DNA from: CBDAMZ01 sp965197375
GTDB taxonomy: Bacteria; Acidobacteriota; Vicinamibacteria; Vicinamibacterales; UBA8438
NCBI GenBank assembly: GCA_965197375.1
Contig: CBDAMZ010000006.1
Span: forward strand, 102,792 to 166,791
Reading direction: 5' to 3'
Length of the DNA: 64,000 nucleotides
The notes below the pieces were generated by a model that searched no databases, had not been told where the DNA came from, and was given only the letters and a program-made list of their open reading frames with translations. Within the stretch, counting starts at the first letter, position 1; each line of letters starts with the position of its first letter. Positions 56,075 to 64,000 of the stretch are shown piece by piece. A program made the translations under genes and the position numbers.

Positions 56075-56362
56075 CTAACTTTGGTCAGGCAATAACTTGC
56101 GGGGTTCTCGTTGACGCCGCCGCCCGCACGGGGGTACCGCTATGCCATTTTTTGTGCCCACTCTCGTCAGGCGGGAGGCAGTCTCAACAGCGCGGAGCTT
56201 CCCAGCGTCGGTCGGGTGAGTATAGCGTTCGAGCATACGGAGCGAGGTCCATCCCCAAATTTCCTGAACAACTCGCACTGAAATGCCATACGTATCAGTC
56301 CTCTTCGTTACACCCATCCGGCCGTGAGGTGCCGCCGTCACGGTAGCCCTAGCGAGACCCAT
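56075..56362 (-). pseudogene. C-terminal remnant of a tyrosine recombinase/integrase
   Basis: The readable homology is GISVRVVQEIWGWTSLRMLERYTHP, the last catalytic segment of XerC-type integrases, with the nucleophilic Tyr in ERYTHP. The usual LGH His position is Trp (IWGWTS). The Arg-containing parts are missing upstream, where the PQQ-dehydrogenase gene ends. So it is a dead fragment; the first ~20 residues of the open frame are probably unrelated. Confidence 0.65.
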
Positions 56363-58290
56363 TCGGCCGGATATTCCTCGCCGCCGATCGGCACGACGAT
56401 GTACTGCCTGCCCTCATGCATGTAGCTCATCGGACCGCCGGTCGTGCCGGCCGGCAGCTCGGTCTCCCAGACCACGCTCCCGGTCGCCTTGTCGTAGGCG
56501 CGGAACGCTGATCCCCACATATTTGGTTGGATGCCGCCGAACACGTTACCGCCCTCGCCGATGAAGAGCAGGGTCGCAGTCACCAGGGCCACCGGGCGGC
56601 TAGCGATGCCGAGCGGCGGCAGGTCGAGTCCACGTAGCGCCTCATGGTCGCGGATACCGCCTCCGTTCGCCACCTGCCACGCATGTTTGCCACAGGTGAG
56701 ATCGATCGCCGTGATCCGACCCCAGGGTGGTTTGATCAATGGGATACCATCCGGATACGGCGAATCTCGGTTGGGGCTGTAGTAGTCCATCTCGGTCCTG
56801 GGTTGCCCGGACGCGTCAGCGAGGCGATACACTCGCGGCACGACATGGGAGAAGGCATAGTACAGACCGGTCTCCGGGTCGAATGCCCCGGTGTTCCAGT
56901 TGCCGGACCCCCAGGAGCCCGGCAGCGCGAGGGTGCCCTGGGTGCCGCCCGGCAGGTCGCTAACGATGGTAGGCGGCGTGAAGATTGGGCCGATGACGAA
57001 GGTGTTGACGATCTCTCGGGCCCGCGCCGCCAACTCGGGAGTGAAGTCAATGATGTCGTCCTCGGCCACGCCATGGTGGGCAAACGGCGGCGGTTTTGTC
57101 GGGAACGGCTGGGTCGCCGACGCCCGCTCGCCCGGCACGGTCGAGGGCGGGACCGCCCGTTCCTCGATCGGCCACACCGGCTCGCCGGTCACCCTGTCGA
57201 ACACATAGAGGAAGCCGGTCTTGCTCGGCTGCATGACCGCCCGAATCGTGCGGCCATCGACCGTGATCTCTCCCAGCGTCGGTGGACCGATCGTGTCGTA
57301 CTCCCACAGGTCGTGATGCACCATCTGGAAGTGCCAGACCCGTTCGCCGGTCTCGGCGTTCAGCACGACCAGACTGTTCGAAAAGAGATTGTCCCCCGGC
57401 CGATGCCCGCCGTAGTAGGCGGCGGTCGGCGCGGTGAGCGGGACATAAACGTAGCCGAGCTCCGGGTCAGCGCTGAGACAACACCAGGCCCCCAGATCAC
57501 CCGATTCGCTGAGGGACCCGGCGCCCCATGTGTCGGCCCCGAACTCCCCGGGTTGCGGCACGACATGGAACGTCCACCGCAGGTGACCGGTCCGCACGTC
57601 GTAGCCACGCACGTTCTCGGCCGTGCTGCCCTTCCAGCGCACACCGCTGTCGCCGGCCCCGTCGACGGTGCCCGCGACCACAACCACATCACCAACGACG
57701 ATCGGGCTCGACCCGCCGTTGGCGCGACGCGCGCCCTCGGCTGTCAGGTCAACGCGCCCGCCGTTGCCGAAACCTGGAACCGGCCGGCCCGAGTCGGCGT
57801 CGAGCGCGTAGAGGTGGGTGTTGCGCAACGAGAGGATGCGCCGGTCCGCTCCGTCGGCCCAGTAGGCCACACCATGCGCGGCCCGTCCCGCAACCCCCTC
57901 CAGCGTCGGGGTCAGCGGCTGCTGCATCCAGACCGTCTCGCCGGTGCCAGGGTCAAACGCCTCGACCAGCCCAACGGCGTTCGAAGCGTAGAGAAGGCCG
58001 TTGACCAGGATCGGGGTCGACCGCAGGTAGTTGGAAGGACGCAGCTTGGGGAACGCCCGCGTGAAAACCGCATCGACCGCCGGGCGGCGCCAGAGGATCC
58101 GCAGGTTGGCAACATTGCGTCGATCGATCTGATCGAGCGGGGCGTACCGCGTGAAGGCGGTGGTGCCGCCGAAATAGGGTCAATCGCCAGCGGAGACGCC
58201 GTCCTGCGCCGAGACGGGGGTTGCCGCCACCACACCGGCAAATCCAGCCCCCAGCATAACCCCGGCGACTCGTCCCCGAACAGCCTGCAT
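56338..58290 (-). pseudogene. PQQ-dependent dehydrogenase (glucose dehydrogenase-like) with one TGA at an expected Trp
   Basis: A quinoprotein of about 650 codons. From ATG 58290 (GGAGGAG ribosome site) a signal peptide leads to SAGD-stop-PYFGGTTAFTRYAPLDQI. TGA at 58180-58182 stands where relatives have Trp (DWPYYGG). The frame then stays open to 56338 through PQQ-propeller blades: GETVWMQQPL, ALDADSGRPVPGFG, GYDVRTGHLRWTFHVVPQPG and HHDLWEYDTIGPP. A single G-to-A change explains the stop. Restart at 57927 would lose the export signal. Confidence 0.82.
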
Positions 58291-58465
58291 CGTCGCTCCT
58301 CCCCGTGGTGTGTTGCGAGCAGCTCGGAAGCGTTCTTGAACGAAACGCCGGCGAGGCCCTCCAGCGCTCGCCGCCCCGCGCTAGGTTAGGCCCGCTCCTA
58401 GTTGGCAGGGGCGGCGGTAAGCACAGTGCGTTCGATGACGGTTGGTGCGTCCGGTTGGGCGAGTG

Positions 58466-59332
58466 CTACGCGAGCGCATTTTTAAACAGCGCTAGCAGAC
58501 GGCTCCACGCGCGCTCCGCCTGCGCCTCGTGGTAGACGGTCGAATCGGGTGGGCACCATCCGTGCATTGCGCCCGCGTACACCTCGATCTCCGCTGGAAG
58601 CCCTGCCTGAGCAAATGCGTTGCGAAGCACGTCCTTAGCTTCTGGCTGTCCCTTGTCGTCGTTTGCGGCAATCGCGAACAGATAGTGAGCTTTTATCTTG
58701 GGTACGAGGAGGTGCGGGCTGTCGGCTTGATCGGTTACGAGCCCACCACCGTGGAACGACGCGGCGGCGCCGATACGGTCGGGGACCGCGGCGGCGGTCC
58801 GCATCGTGAACGGTCCGCCCATGCAGTAGCCCATCGTTCCCATTTTCCGGCTCTGGTCCACGGCCGGCTGGCCATCGAGGAAGCTGATGAACGCTATCGC
58901 GTCCCTCGTCTGAGTGTCCGCGTTCAACGACCCCATCAGCGGCCTGAGCGTGTCACGTACTTCGGCAAAGTTCGTGGTGCTGACGATCGGTGCCCGTTGT
59001 GAACGGTAGTACTGGTTGACCACCAAGACTGAGTAGCCTGATTCTGCAAGCCGTCTACCCATCTGTCTGAGCGCTGGACGCAAGCCAAATGCATCGGGCC
59101 AGATCAAGACGCCCGGATGGGTCCCGCTCGAAGGATGCACGAAGTAGCAATCTGCCACGCCATCGGAGGTTGTGACGTCTAGGTCCGTTGCAGACACTGC
59201 TTGGGCGTTTACGGAACGTGGCAAGAGCATGGCGAACCCCGCTCCCGCCGACACAACTCCAAACTGCCGCCGCGTCAGCTTCTTCGAACGCAAGTAATCG
59301 GTGTTTTCGACCACGGTTTGGTCATCGCACAT
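58466..59332 (-). CDS. Dienelactone hydrolase family protein with Tat signal
   Basis: A 288-aa alpha/beta hydrolase of the DLH family. The nucleophile Cys is in GYCMGG, the acid in AANDDKGQ and the His in GAMHGWCP. The N-terminus LTRRQFGVVSAGAGFAML is a twin-arginine signal, so the enzyme is exported. AGGAGG lies upstream of the ATG. It begins 9 bases after the propeller gene on the same strand, an operon. The natural substrate is unknown. Confidence 0.9.
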   Translation of the reverse strand: MCDDQTVVENTDYLRSKKLTRRQFGVVSAGAGFAMLLPRSVNAQAVSATDLDVTTSDGVADCYFVHPSSGTHPGVLIWPDAFGLRPALRQMGRRLAESGYSVLVVNQYYRSQRAPIVSTTNFAEVRDTLRPLMGSLNADTQTRDAIAFISFLDGQPAVDQSRKMGTMGYCMGGPFTMRTAAAVPDRIGAAASFHGGGLVTDQADSPHLLVPKIKAHYLFAIAANDDKGQPEAKDVLRNAFAQAGLPAEIEVYAGAMHGWCPPDSTVYHEAQAERAWSRLLALFKNALA

Positions 59333-59341
59333 ATTTACCTC

Positions 59342-60721
59342 CTAGTTAGCAGGTTTCTCCTCGGCGATGACGTAGAGATATCGGTAGCTTCGCAGGTAGA
59401 TTTCGTCGTTTACGATCGCCGGCGATGCGTCGAACCCATCGTCGAGCTTATTCGAGGCGAGCACCTCGTACTTGGCACCATGCTTAATGACCAGCGTTGT
59501 GCCATCTCGACCCGTGATGTAGACGCGACCAGCGGAACCGACCGGCGAGGCGAAGACGTTCGGAACCCCCTGGAGCCGCTGACGTTGATAGTACGGCTGG
59601 CCTGTCAGCGGGTTAAGGGCGGACAGGATTCCGTCGTTGCTCTTAATGACATAGAGTGCGTCGTCGTACAGCAGCGGCGACGGTACATACGGCGTGTCGC
59701 TATCGAGTTCCCATATGATGGCGTTCGTGGCGGCGATGTCTCCACTGGCATCAGCCAGCCGGATCGCCTGCAGGTTGTTACCGCGGTAGCCGCTCATCAC
59801 GTAGACGATGCCGTTCGCATGAACTGGCGATGGGATTGCATTCATCGTCGTGCCGTGGCTCTGCCAGATGATTTCACCGGTTTCGAGGTCGTAGCTGTAC
59901 ACGCGGTCCATCGCGGGAACGATCACCTGTGCACGACCTTCGTGCTCGACGATGAGTGGGGTAGCCCAAGTGTCGATCTCGTCCCGGTTCGCTCGCCAGC
60001 GCTCCTCGCCCGTCCACTTATTGAACGCCACAATGAACGACTGTCCACCAATGTGGTCCCAGGTCACCACTAGCGTATCGCCATGCAACGCTGGCGTCGT
60101 GCCTTCGCCGAAACCGTTCCTCATGAAACGCGTGCCGAGGTCGACCTCCCACTGAAGGTTGCCAGACATGTCGTAGGCATAGAGCCCCCACGAGCCGAAG
60201 AAGGCGAAAAGATGCTCGCCGTCGGTCACAGCCGACCCAGAGGCAAAGCTCCCGTTGGGCTCTTGATGTCCCTCATGCGGTATTTCCTCGCGAGCGACCC
60301 GCTGCCAGGCGACCTTCCCGGATTCACGATCGAATGCTACCACGGTGAAGCGCTGCATCCGCACCACTCGCGACCCACGCCTCCGACCCTCGCGGCCAGG
60401 TGATGCCTGCTGCCATACGTCCGGCCCTGCGACCAGAGACCGCGGCTCGCCAATCGGCACGGCAGTGAGCAGGTAGACCTTGTCACCCCAGACAATCGGC
60501 GACGCCGAGCTGCGGCCAGGGACCTTTACCTTCCAGCGAATGTTTCGCGTCTCACTCCATTTCAGGGGTGGACTACCGAATGGTGCGACTCCGGTCGCAT
60601 TCGGCCCGCGCCACTGGCCCCAATAGCGCTTGGCGTCAGGAGTCTGTGCCGCAATAGCCGTTGGCCAGGTCACGTCACACACCACGATCGCCGCCAGCAC
60701 GATCAGATGAAATCGTCGCAT
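59342..60721 (-). CDS. Secreted PQQ-like beta-propeller protein
   Basis: A 459-aa protein with signal peptide (cleaved after AIAAQ) and repeated PQQ/BamB-like blades: WGQWRGPNATGVAPFGSPPL at the start, then VVAFDRESGKVAWQ, IVAFNKWTGEERWR, VYSYDLETGEIIWQ and LSALNPLTGQPYYQ. Such proteins may bind PQQ or act as scaffolds; the catalytic Asp/Glu/Asn set of true quinoprotein dehydrogenases is not apparent. Co-transcribed with the DLH gene. Confidence 0.87.
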   Translation of the reverse strand: MRRFHLIVLAAIVVCDVTWPTAIAAQTPDAKRYWGQWRGPNATGVAPFGSPPLKWSETRNIRWKVKVPGRSSASPIVWGDKVYLLTAVPIGEPRSLVAGPDVWQQASPGREGRRRGSRVVRMQRFTVVAFDRESGKVAWQRVAREEIPHEGHQEPNGSFASGSAVTDGEHLFAFFGSWGLYAYDMSGNLQWEVDLGTRFMRNGFGEGTTPALHGDTLVVTWDHIGGQSFIVAFNKWTGEERWRANRDEIDTWATPLIVEHEGRAQVIVPAMDRVYSYDLETGEIIWQSHGTTMNAIPSPVHANGIVYVMSGYRGNNLQAIRLADASGDIAATNAIIWELDSDTPYVPSPLLYDDALYVIKSNDGILSALNPLTGQPYYQRQRLQGVPNVFASPVGSAGRVYITGRDGTTLVIKHGAKYEVLASNKLDDGFDASPAIVNDEIYLRSYRYLYVIAEEKPAN

Positions 60722-60867
60722 GGTATACCTTCTACGCGAGGGGGTGTCGCAAGCGGTGTGTCACACGCCTTGCGGGCGGTTCAATGACGTGGCTCCAACG
60801 CAGACATAGACGCTTCATTGATTTGTCAAAATTTGTAGCGCTGCCAGATAAGCCTCACGGATTTCTG

Positions 60868-61743
60868 TTAACAGAATTTGTGCGCCTTGGCCAATCCTTC
60901 TTTTATCGGGGTGTAGACAAAGTCAGGGAACGCCGCTGCTGTTGCTGTTGGATCGAAAGCGCGAAAGCCATTATGTGGCATGGGGCTGTTACGAGGAGTG
61001 CCGGTAATGGTTAAAGGTGTGTCTGAGAGGGCCACAACATATTCGGCAATGGTACGGAAAGAGGTGACACGGCCAGTTGCAGCGTTCAGCACGCCTTCAG
61101 AGCGGTGGACGATCATGCGCTGCAGAAGCTCGGCGACATCTTCGACCAGGATATGGTCCCTGTTTTCTTCGCCCTCGCCAAAGAGCGTGATGTTTTGTCC
61201 CTTTGATGCCAGTCGACGGAATCTGTTGGGTCCGTAGCCATTGTGCGGATCATCAGCACCATAGATGAGGGTTGGCCGTAGGATGCCGATCGGTATGGTC
61301 AATGATTGTGTCAGGGCTAGCTCGCGAGCCAGATGCATCACGCCGTGTAAAGAGGCAGGTGCGGTTGAACTGTGCTCGGTTAAACGATTTGAAGAATCGT
61401 GGTACACAGCATCTGAACTGACGTACACTACATGGGCGACCGACTGACGTGACGCCGCCGTCACCACGGTTGCTGCCATACGGATATTGGCAGTTAGCAT
61501 GGAAACGTCACGCACTGGTGCCTTGGCCGAAATAAAAACTAGTGCGTCATCGCTATGCAACAGTTCTGTCAACTGACCTGCAGCAGAGGGGCATTCCAAA
61601 TCAAGGTCCTGCCTGGCAAGCGATACCACCTCAGCCCCGGCGGCTGTGAGGCGCTTGACCAAAGTGCACCCTACGAATCCACGTGCACCAAGGACGACGG
61701 TTCGTGTTGGTGTTGTTGGGACGCCGTTATGGTGTTTCAACAC
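60868..61743 (-). CDS. NAD-dependent epimerase/dehydratase (extended SDR), altered active-site motif
   Basis: A 291-aa Rossmann protein starting at GTG 61743, which an AGAGGGA site precedes; the longer frame to 61830 is rejected. The dinucleotide motif is VVLGARGFVGCTL and the Ser site is VYVSSDAVYHD. Where extended SDRs have YxxxK, this reads SLHGVMHLARE, so both Tyr and Lys appear replaced by His. It may act as a binding protein or use altered chemistry. It is likely a sugar-nucleotide or related epimerase by family. Confidence 0.85.
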   Translation of the reverse strand: MLKHHNGVPTTPTRTVVLGARGFVGCTLVKRLTAAGAEVVSLARQDLDLECPSAAGQLTELLHSDDALVFISAKAPVRDVSMLTANIRMAATVVTAASRQSVAHVVYVSSDAVYHDSSNRLTEHSSTAPASLHGVMHLARELALTQSLTIPIGILRPTLIYGADDPHNGYGPNRFRRLASKGQNITLFGEGEENRDHILVEDVAELLQRMIVHRSEGVLNAATGRVTSFRTIAEYVVALSDTPLTITGTPRNSPMPHNGFRAFDPTATAAAFPDFVYTPIKEGLAKAHKFC

Positions 61744-61921
61744 GGTGATCCCTCTTCTAGACAACGCGTTTAATCGATTTCCGTGCCGTGTCCATATTAC
61801 TGCAGTGCCACCATTGAAGGCCGGAATCACTTTATCCCGTGCCGTTGACTTTCTATCCGCGCCAGACTAGCTTGACGTCGTGCCTTTTCTGTTTGGCGGG
61901 CAGCTGTCTATGAGGGGGCTC

Positions 61922-63073
61922 ATGTATCGATTCACCTTGGCGTTCACCATAAGCGTAGCCCTTGCGAGTCAGGCTCCGCTCTCGTCGCAGACAGGGCTGC
62001 GGACTGAAAGTGCCGAGCCGTTCAAGGTCGGCACCTTTGATATTAATGGCATGCCGCAGGTCGGAATCGTCCTGCGCGACAGTCTGGTCGTGGACCTCAA
62101 AGTAGCGAACCTCACGCTCGAGATGAATCCGGCCTACCCGAAGGTGCCGATGCCTGCTGACATGCTGGAACTCATTAGCCGGCACGAGCACGGCTTAAAA
62201 TATCGACCATACGAAATTGTCACTGACCTGGTGGCCAACAACCGGCTGACCGGAAACCAGCGGCCCGCCTATGTTTATGACGTCGACGAGCTCAGGATAC
62301 GGCCGCCGATCATGTATCCCGGGAAGATCCTCAATGCGGCGGTTAACTGCTACAGCCATGTTAACGAGTCTGGTGCCCCAGAGGAACAAGTAGCGGCACG
62401 ACGGCAACGGCGGGAGCAGCGCGGAGTACCGTATTTGCTTCTGAAGCCGAGCCGGGGTGCTGTCATTGGCAACGGCGATGAAATCGTCATTCCGTACGGG
62501 CGCGATCGCATCGATTGGGAAGTCGAGTTTGGTGCGGTAATCGGCCGAACGGCTCGGTACGTTTCCGCACGCGACGCGCAGGACTACGTCTTTGGCTACG
62601 TGGTGTCGATTGATGTCTCTGATCGGGGTGGTCGTCCGCCTGGGGGGAACCCGTTAAGATCCGATTGGTTCGTTGGCAAGGGCCACGACACCTTTGCGCC
62701 CCAGGGACCCTGGATCGCGCCGAAGGAATTCTACGGTAACCCGATGGAAAATCTCCGGCAGACACTGAGCATCAGCGGTACGCGGTTACAGGAAGCGAGA
62801 GCGGGTGACATGATTCACTCGTTATGGGAATTGATCGAGTACGGTTCGTCGATCGTCTCGCTCTTTCCTGGCGACGTAATCAATAACGGGACGTCTGGCG
62901 GCACTGCGGCGGGCGCGGACGTACGTGGTGAAGATCGGTTCCTGAAGCCTGGTGAGGTCGTTGAGGCGAGTATCGACGGGATCGGCACGCTGCGGATGCC
63001 TGTGGTGGCCGGAAAGCAGCGGCCCGGGTTAACCGGCGCCGAACTTCCGCCGGTTCGTACCTATCGAGACTAG
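61922..63073 (+). CDS. Fumarylacetoacetate hydrolase family protein with signal peptide
   Basis: A 383-aa protein of the FAH family, which hydrolyses C-C bonds or isomerises 2-oxo acids. The metal-ligand region DWEVEFGAVIG, FGYVVSIDVSDRGG and WFVGKGHDTFAPQGPW are present, so a metal site is likely. The N-terminus (MYRFTLAFTISVALASQAPL, cleaved after LSSQ) is a signal peptide, unusual for this normally cytosolic family. GAGGGGG just before ATG 61922 supports this start over 61880 and 61910. The function outside the cytosol is unknown. Confidence 0.88.
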   Translation: MYRFTLAFTISVALASQAPLSSQTGLRTESAEPFKVGTFDINGMPQVGIVLRDSLVVDLKVANLTLEMNPAYPKVPMPADMLELISRHEHGLKYRPYEIVTDLVANNRLTGNQRPAYVYDVDELRIRPPIMYPGKILNAAVNCYSHVNESGAPEEQVAARRQRREQRGVPYLLLKPSRGAVIGNGDEIVIPYGRDRIDWEVEFGAVIGRTARYVSARDAQDYVFGYVVSIDVSDRGGRPPGGNPLRSDWFVGKGHDTFAPQGPWIAPKEFYGNPMENLRQTLSISGTRLQEARAGDMIHSLWELIEYGSSIVSLFPGDVINNGTSGGTAAGADVRGEDRFLKPGEVVEASIDGIGTLRMPVVAGKQRPGLTGAELPPVRTYRD

Positions 63074-63311
63074 GGTATGTCTTAGAGAGGAAGCCGGCCG
63101 GTATCTGCAACCCAAATGTCCAACCCGCCTTAGCGCTAGCACCGAAGACCGACCAGCAACGCCGCCGATGGGTACGAGGGCCGTTCCCCCGTCCCTGTTG
63201 AACCACCAGCCGGTTCGCGCTAGGCTAGGTGCCTCGCCTTCCGTCGTTGTGGTTGAGGGGCCCATGGCAAGACACCACGCATAATTGAGGGCTAATACAC
63301 GGAGAGAACGT

Positions 63312-64000
63312 TTGACGAATCGAAATTTACTAACGTTGTTGACATTGTCGATCGCTATTTTGGCGGTTGGCTGTGCAGAGGCGCCGACCTCGGGTATTGA
63401 GACCGTAAAAGGACGACTTGCTGCGGTTGAAACAGTGGCGGCTACTTACGCGAGCGATGCGTACAGGTTGGCTGAAGAAGTGGTGTCGAACCTCGACGCC
63501 GAGTTGGAGACACAGGCCGGAGCTTTCGCTCTCTTTCGTTCATATGAGCGCGCTGGTGAGTTGGTTTCGTCGGCCGAAACAGCCGTCGACGCCGTCGAAA
63601 ATGCCATTAGCGCGGAAAAGCGACGGTTACGAGCGGGGACTGATCAGTTGGTAACTGATATCGAGCAAGCGGTGAACACTGCTCTTAGCTCGATCGCGGC
63701 CATTTCTTCCGAGAATCTACCGGAGGAGCAGGCGTTGGCCTGGGGTGCCGATCTTGACGGTGTGGAAGCCTCACTCACGGAGACGGAGCGGTTGTTAGCG
63801 GGAGACCATCTTGTTGAAGCGCACCGTGAGGCTGACTTGGCGCTTGCCTCAGCCGCTGAGGTTAACACCGTCATCATGGTGTTCACGGCTGAACTCGAGC
63901 GTGTTCGTGAAGAGGACGCAGCTCGCCGGTCGAGCGGTGAGATCACCATTCCCGTGGCTGTGCTGGCCGATGGACAAGAGCTCGCTGCTGGTACCTACCG
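63312..64000 (+). CDS. Lipoprotein, helical, cut by the window end (partial)
   Basis: A TTG start at 63312 after GGAGAG opens a frame that runs to the window edge (229 codons). A signal sequence with lipobox AVGC (residues 18-21) is followed by a long Ala/Glu-rich, mostly helical region, probably coiled coil, then ITIPVAVLADGQELAAGTY at the edge, the start of a beta domain. The function is unknown. The frame has clear coding character and no stop. Confidence 0.75.
   Translation, partial: MTNRNLLTLLTLSIAILAVGCAEAPTSGIETVKGRLAAVETVAATYASDAYRLAEEVVSNLDAELETQAGAFALFRSYERAGELVSSAETAVDAVENAISAEKRRLRAGTDQLVTDIEQAVNTALSSIAAISSENLPEEQALAWGADLDGVEASLTETERLLAGDHLVEAHREADLALASAAEVNTVIMVFTAELERVREEDAARRSSGEITIPVAVLADGQELAAGTY

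Noticed and set aside
33611..58182. Genetic-code reassignment (TAA/TAG read as Gln)
   Set aside because: TAA, TAG and TGA all terminate intact genes elsewhere in the window (for example TAG ends the M2 peptidase and the first GGT), and one anomalous stop is TGA at a Trp.
56644..58389. A 581-codon open frame on the plus strand
   Set aside because: It lies entirely opposite the PQQ-dehydrogenase gene and its composition (Arg/Pro/His-rich, no domain) is that of an antisense shadow in GC-rich coding DNA.
1..64000. CRISPR arrays and rRNA genes
   Set aside because: No regularly spaced direct repeats and no conserved rRNA segments were seen.

Overview
The window looks like a stretch of chromosome from a free-living, GC-rich, heterotrophic Gram-negative bacterium. 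An Acidobacteriota/Vicinamibacteria-like origin is my best guess. It rests on gene content only: an ACE-type M2 peptidase, secreted gamma-glutamyltransferases, a paralogous family of secreted proteins with a 'PDLxGxW' motif, PQQ-type propellers, and guaB-secA-M23 adjacency. I recognise no rRNA, intact tRNA or CRISPR.

1-28 kb is compact and intact. It carries peptide scavenging (M2 peptidase, GGT), lactate uptake (LldP with a cupin and a small unknown protein), alanine dehydrogenase, a Rieske ferredoxin, a Tat-exported PLP enzyme, and a glycine-cleavage operon gcvT-gcvH-gcvP converging on a class IV aminotransferase. NAD(P)HX repair (nnr), tsaE, guaB, secA, a LytM/M23 endopeptidase and a GT2 glycosyltransferase follow. 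Next comes a two-gene bacterial-microcompartment locus: one BMC-H shell protein and a CoA-acylating aldehyde dehydrogenase with an unusual C-terminal extension.

28-33 kb has a broken HTTM-type membrane gene, three members of the 'PDLxGxW' secreted family and a one-haem cytochrome lipoprotein. 33-45 kb is a decaying accessory region. It holds two near-identical IS3-family copies (one with a perfect 3-bp target duplication that splits an ORF), a truncated propeller gene, a secreted nuclease with two Excalibur domains, an HU protein, broken glycosyltransferase and methyltransferase genes, a DUF5681-Big2 chimera, a YtxJ-like protein, and a second GGT with one nonsense codon. Two families of short dispersed repeats recur here.

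45-54 kb is the most interesting part: one operon running TonB-dependent receptor, membrane protein, MotA/TolQ/ExbB channel, DUF2149 protein, exported membrane-anchored CobN-like chelatase, lipoprotein. This matches the Hmu haem-utilisation logic (HmuR/T/U/V/S) of Bacteroidota. The chelatase is split by a frameshift and the lipoprotein carries an early stop.

54-64 kb holds a methyltransferase, a zinc-ribbon membrane protein, an integrase remnant, a PQQ-dehydrogenase-like gene with one TGA at an expected Trp, a dienelactone-hydrolase/PQQ-propeller pair, an NAD-epimerase, a secreted FAH-family protein and a lipoprotein cut by the window edge. Nonsense codons and frameshifts are concentrated between 28 and 58 kb; the flanks are clean.
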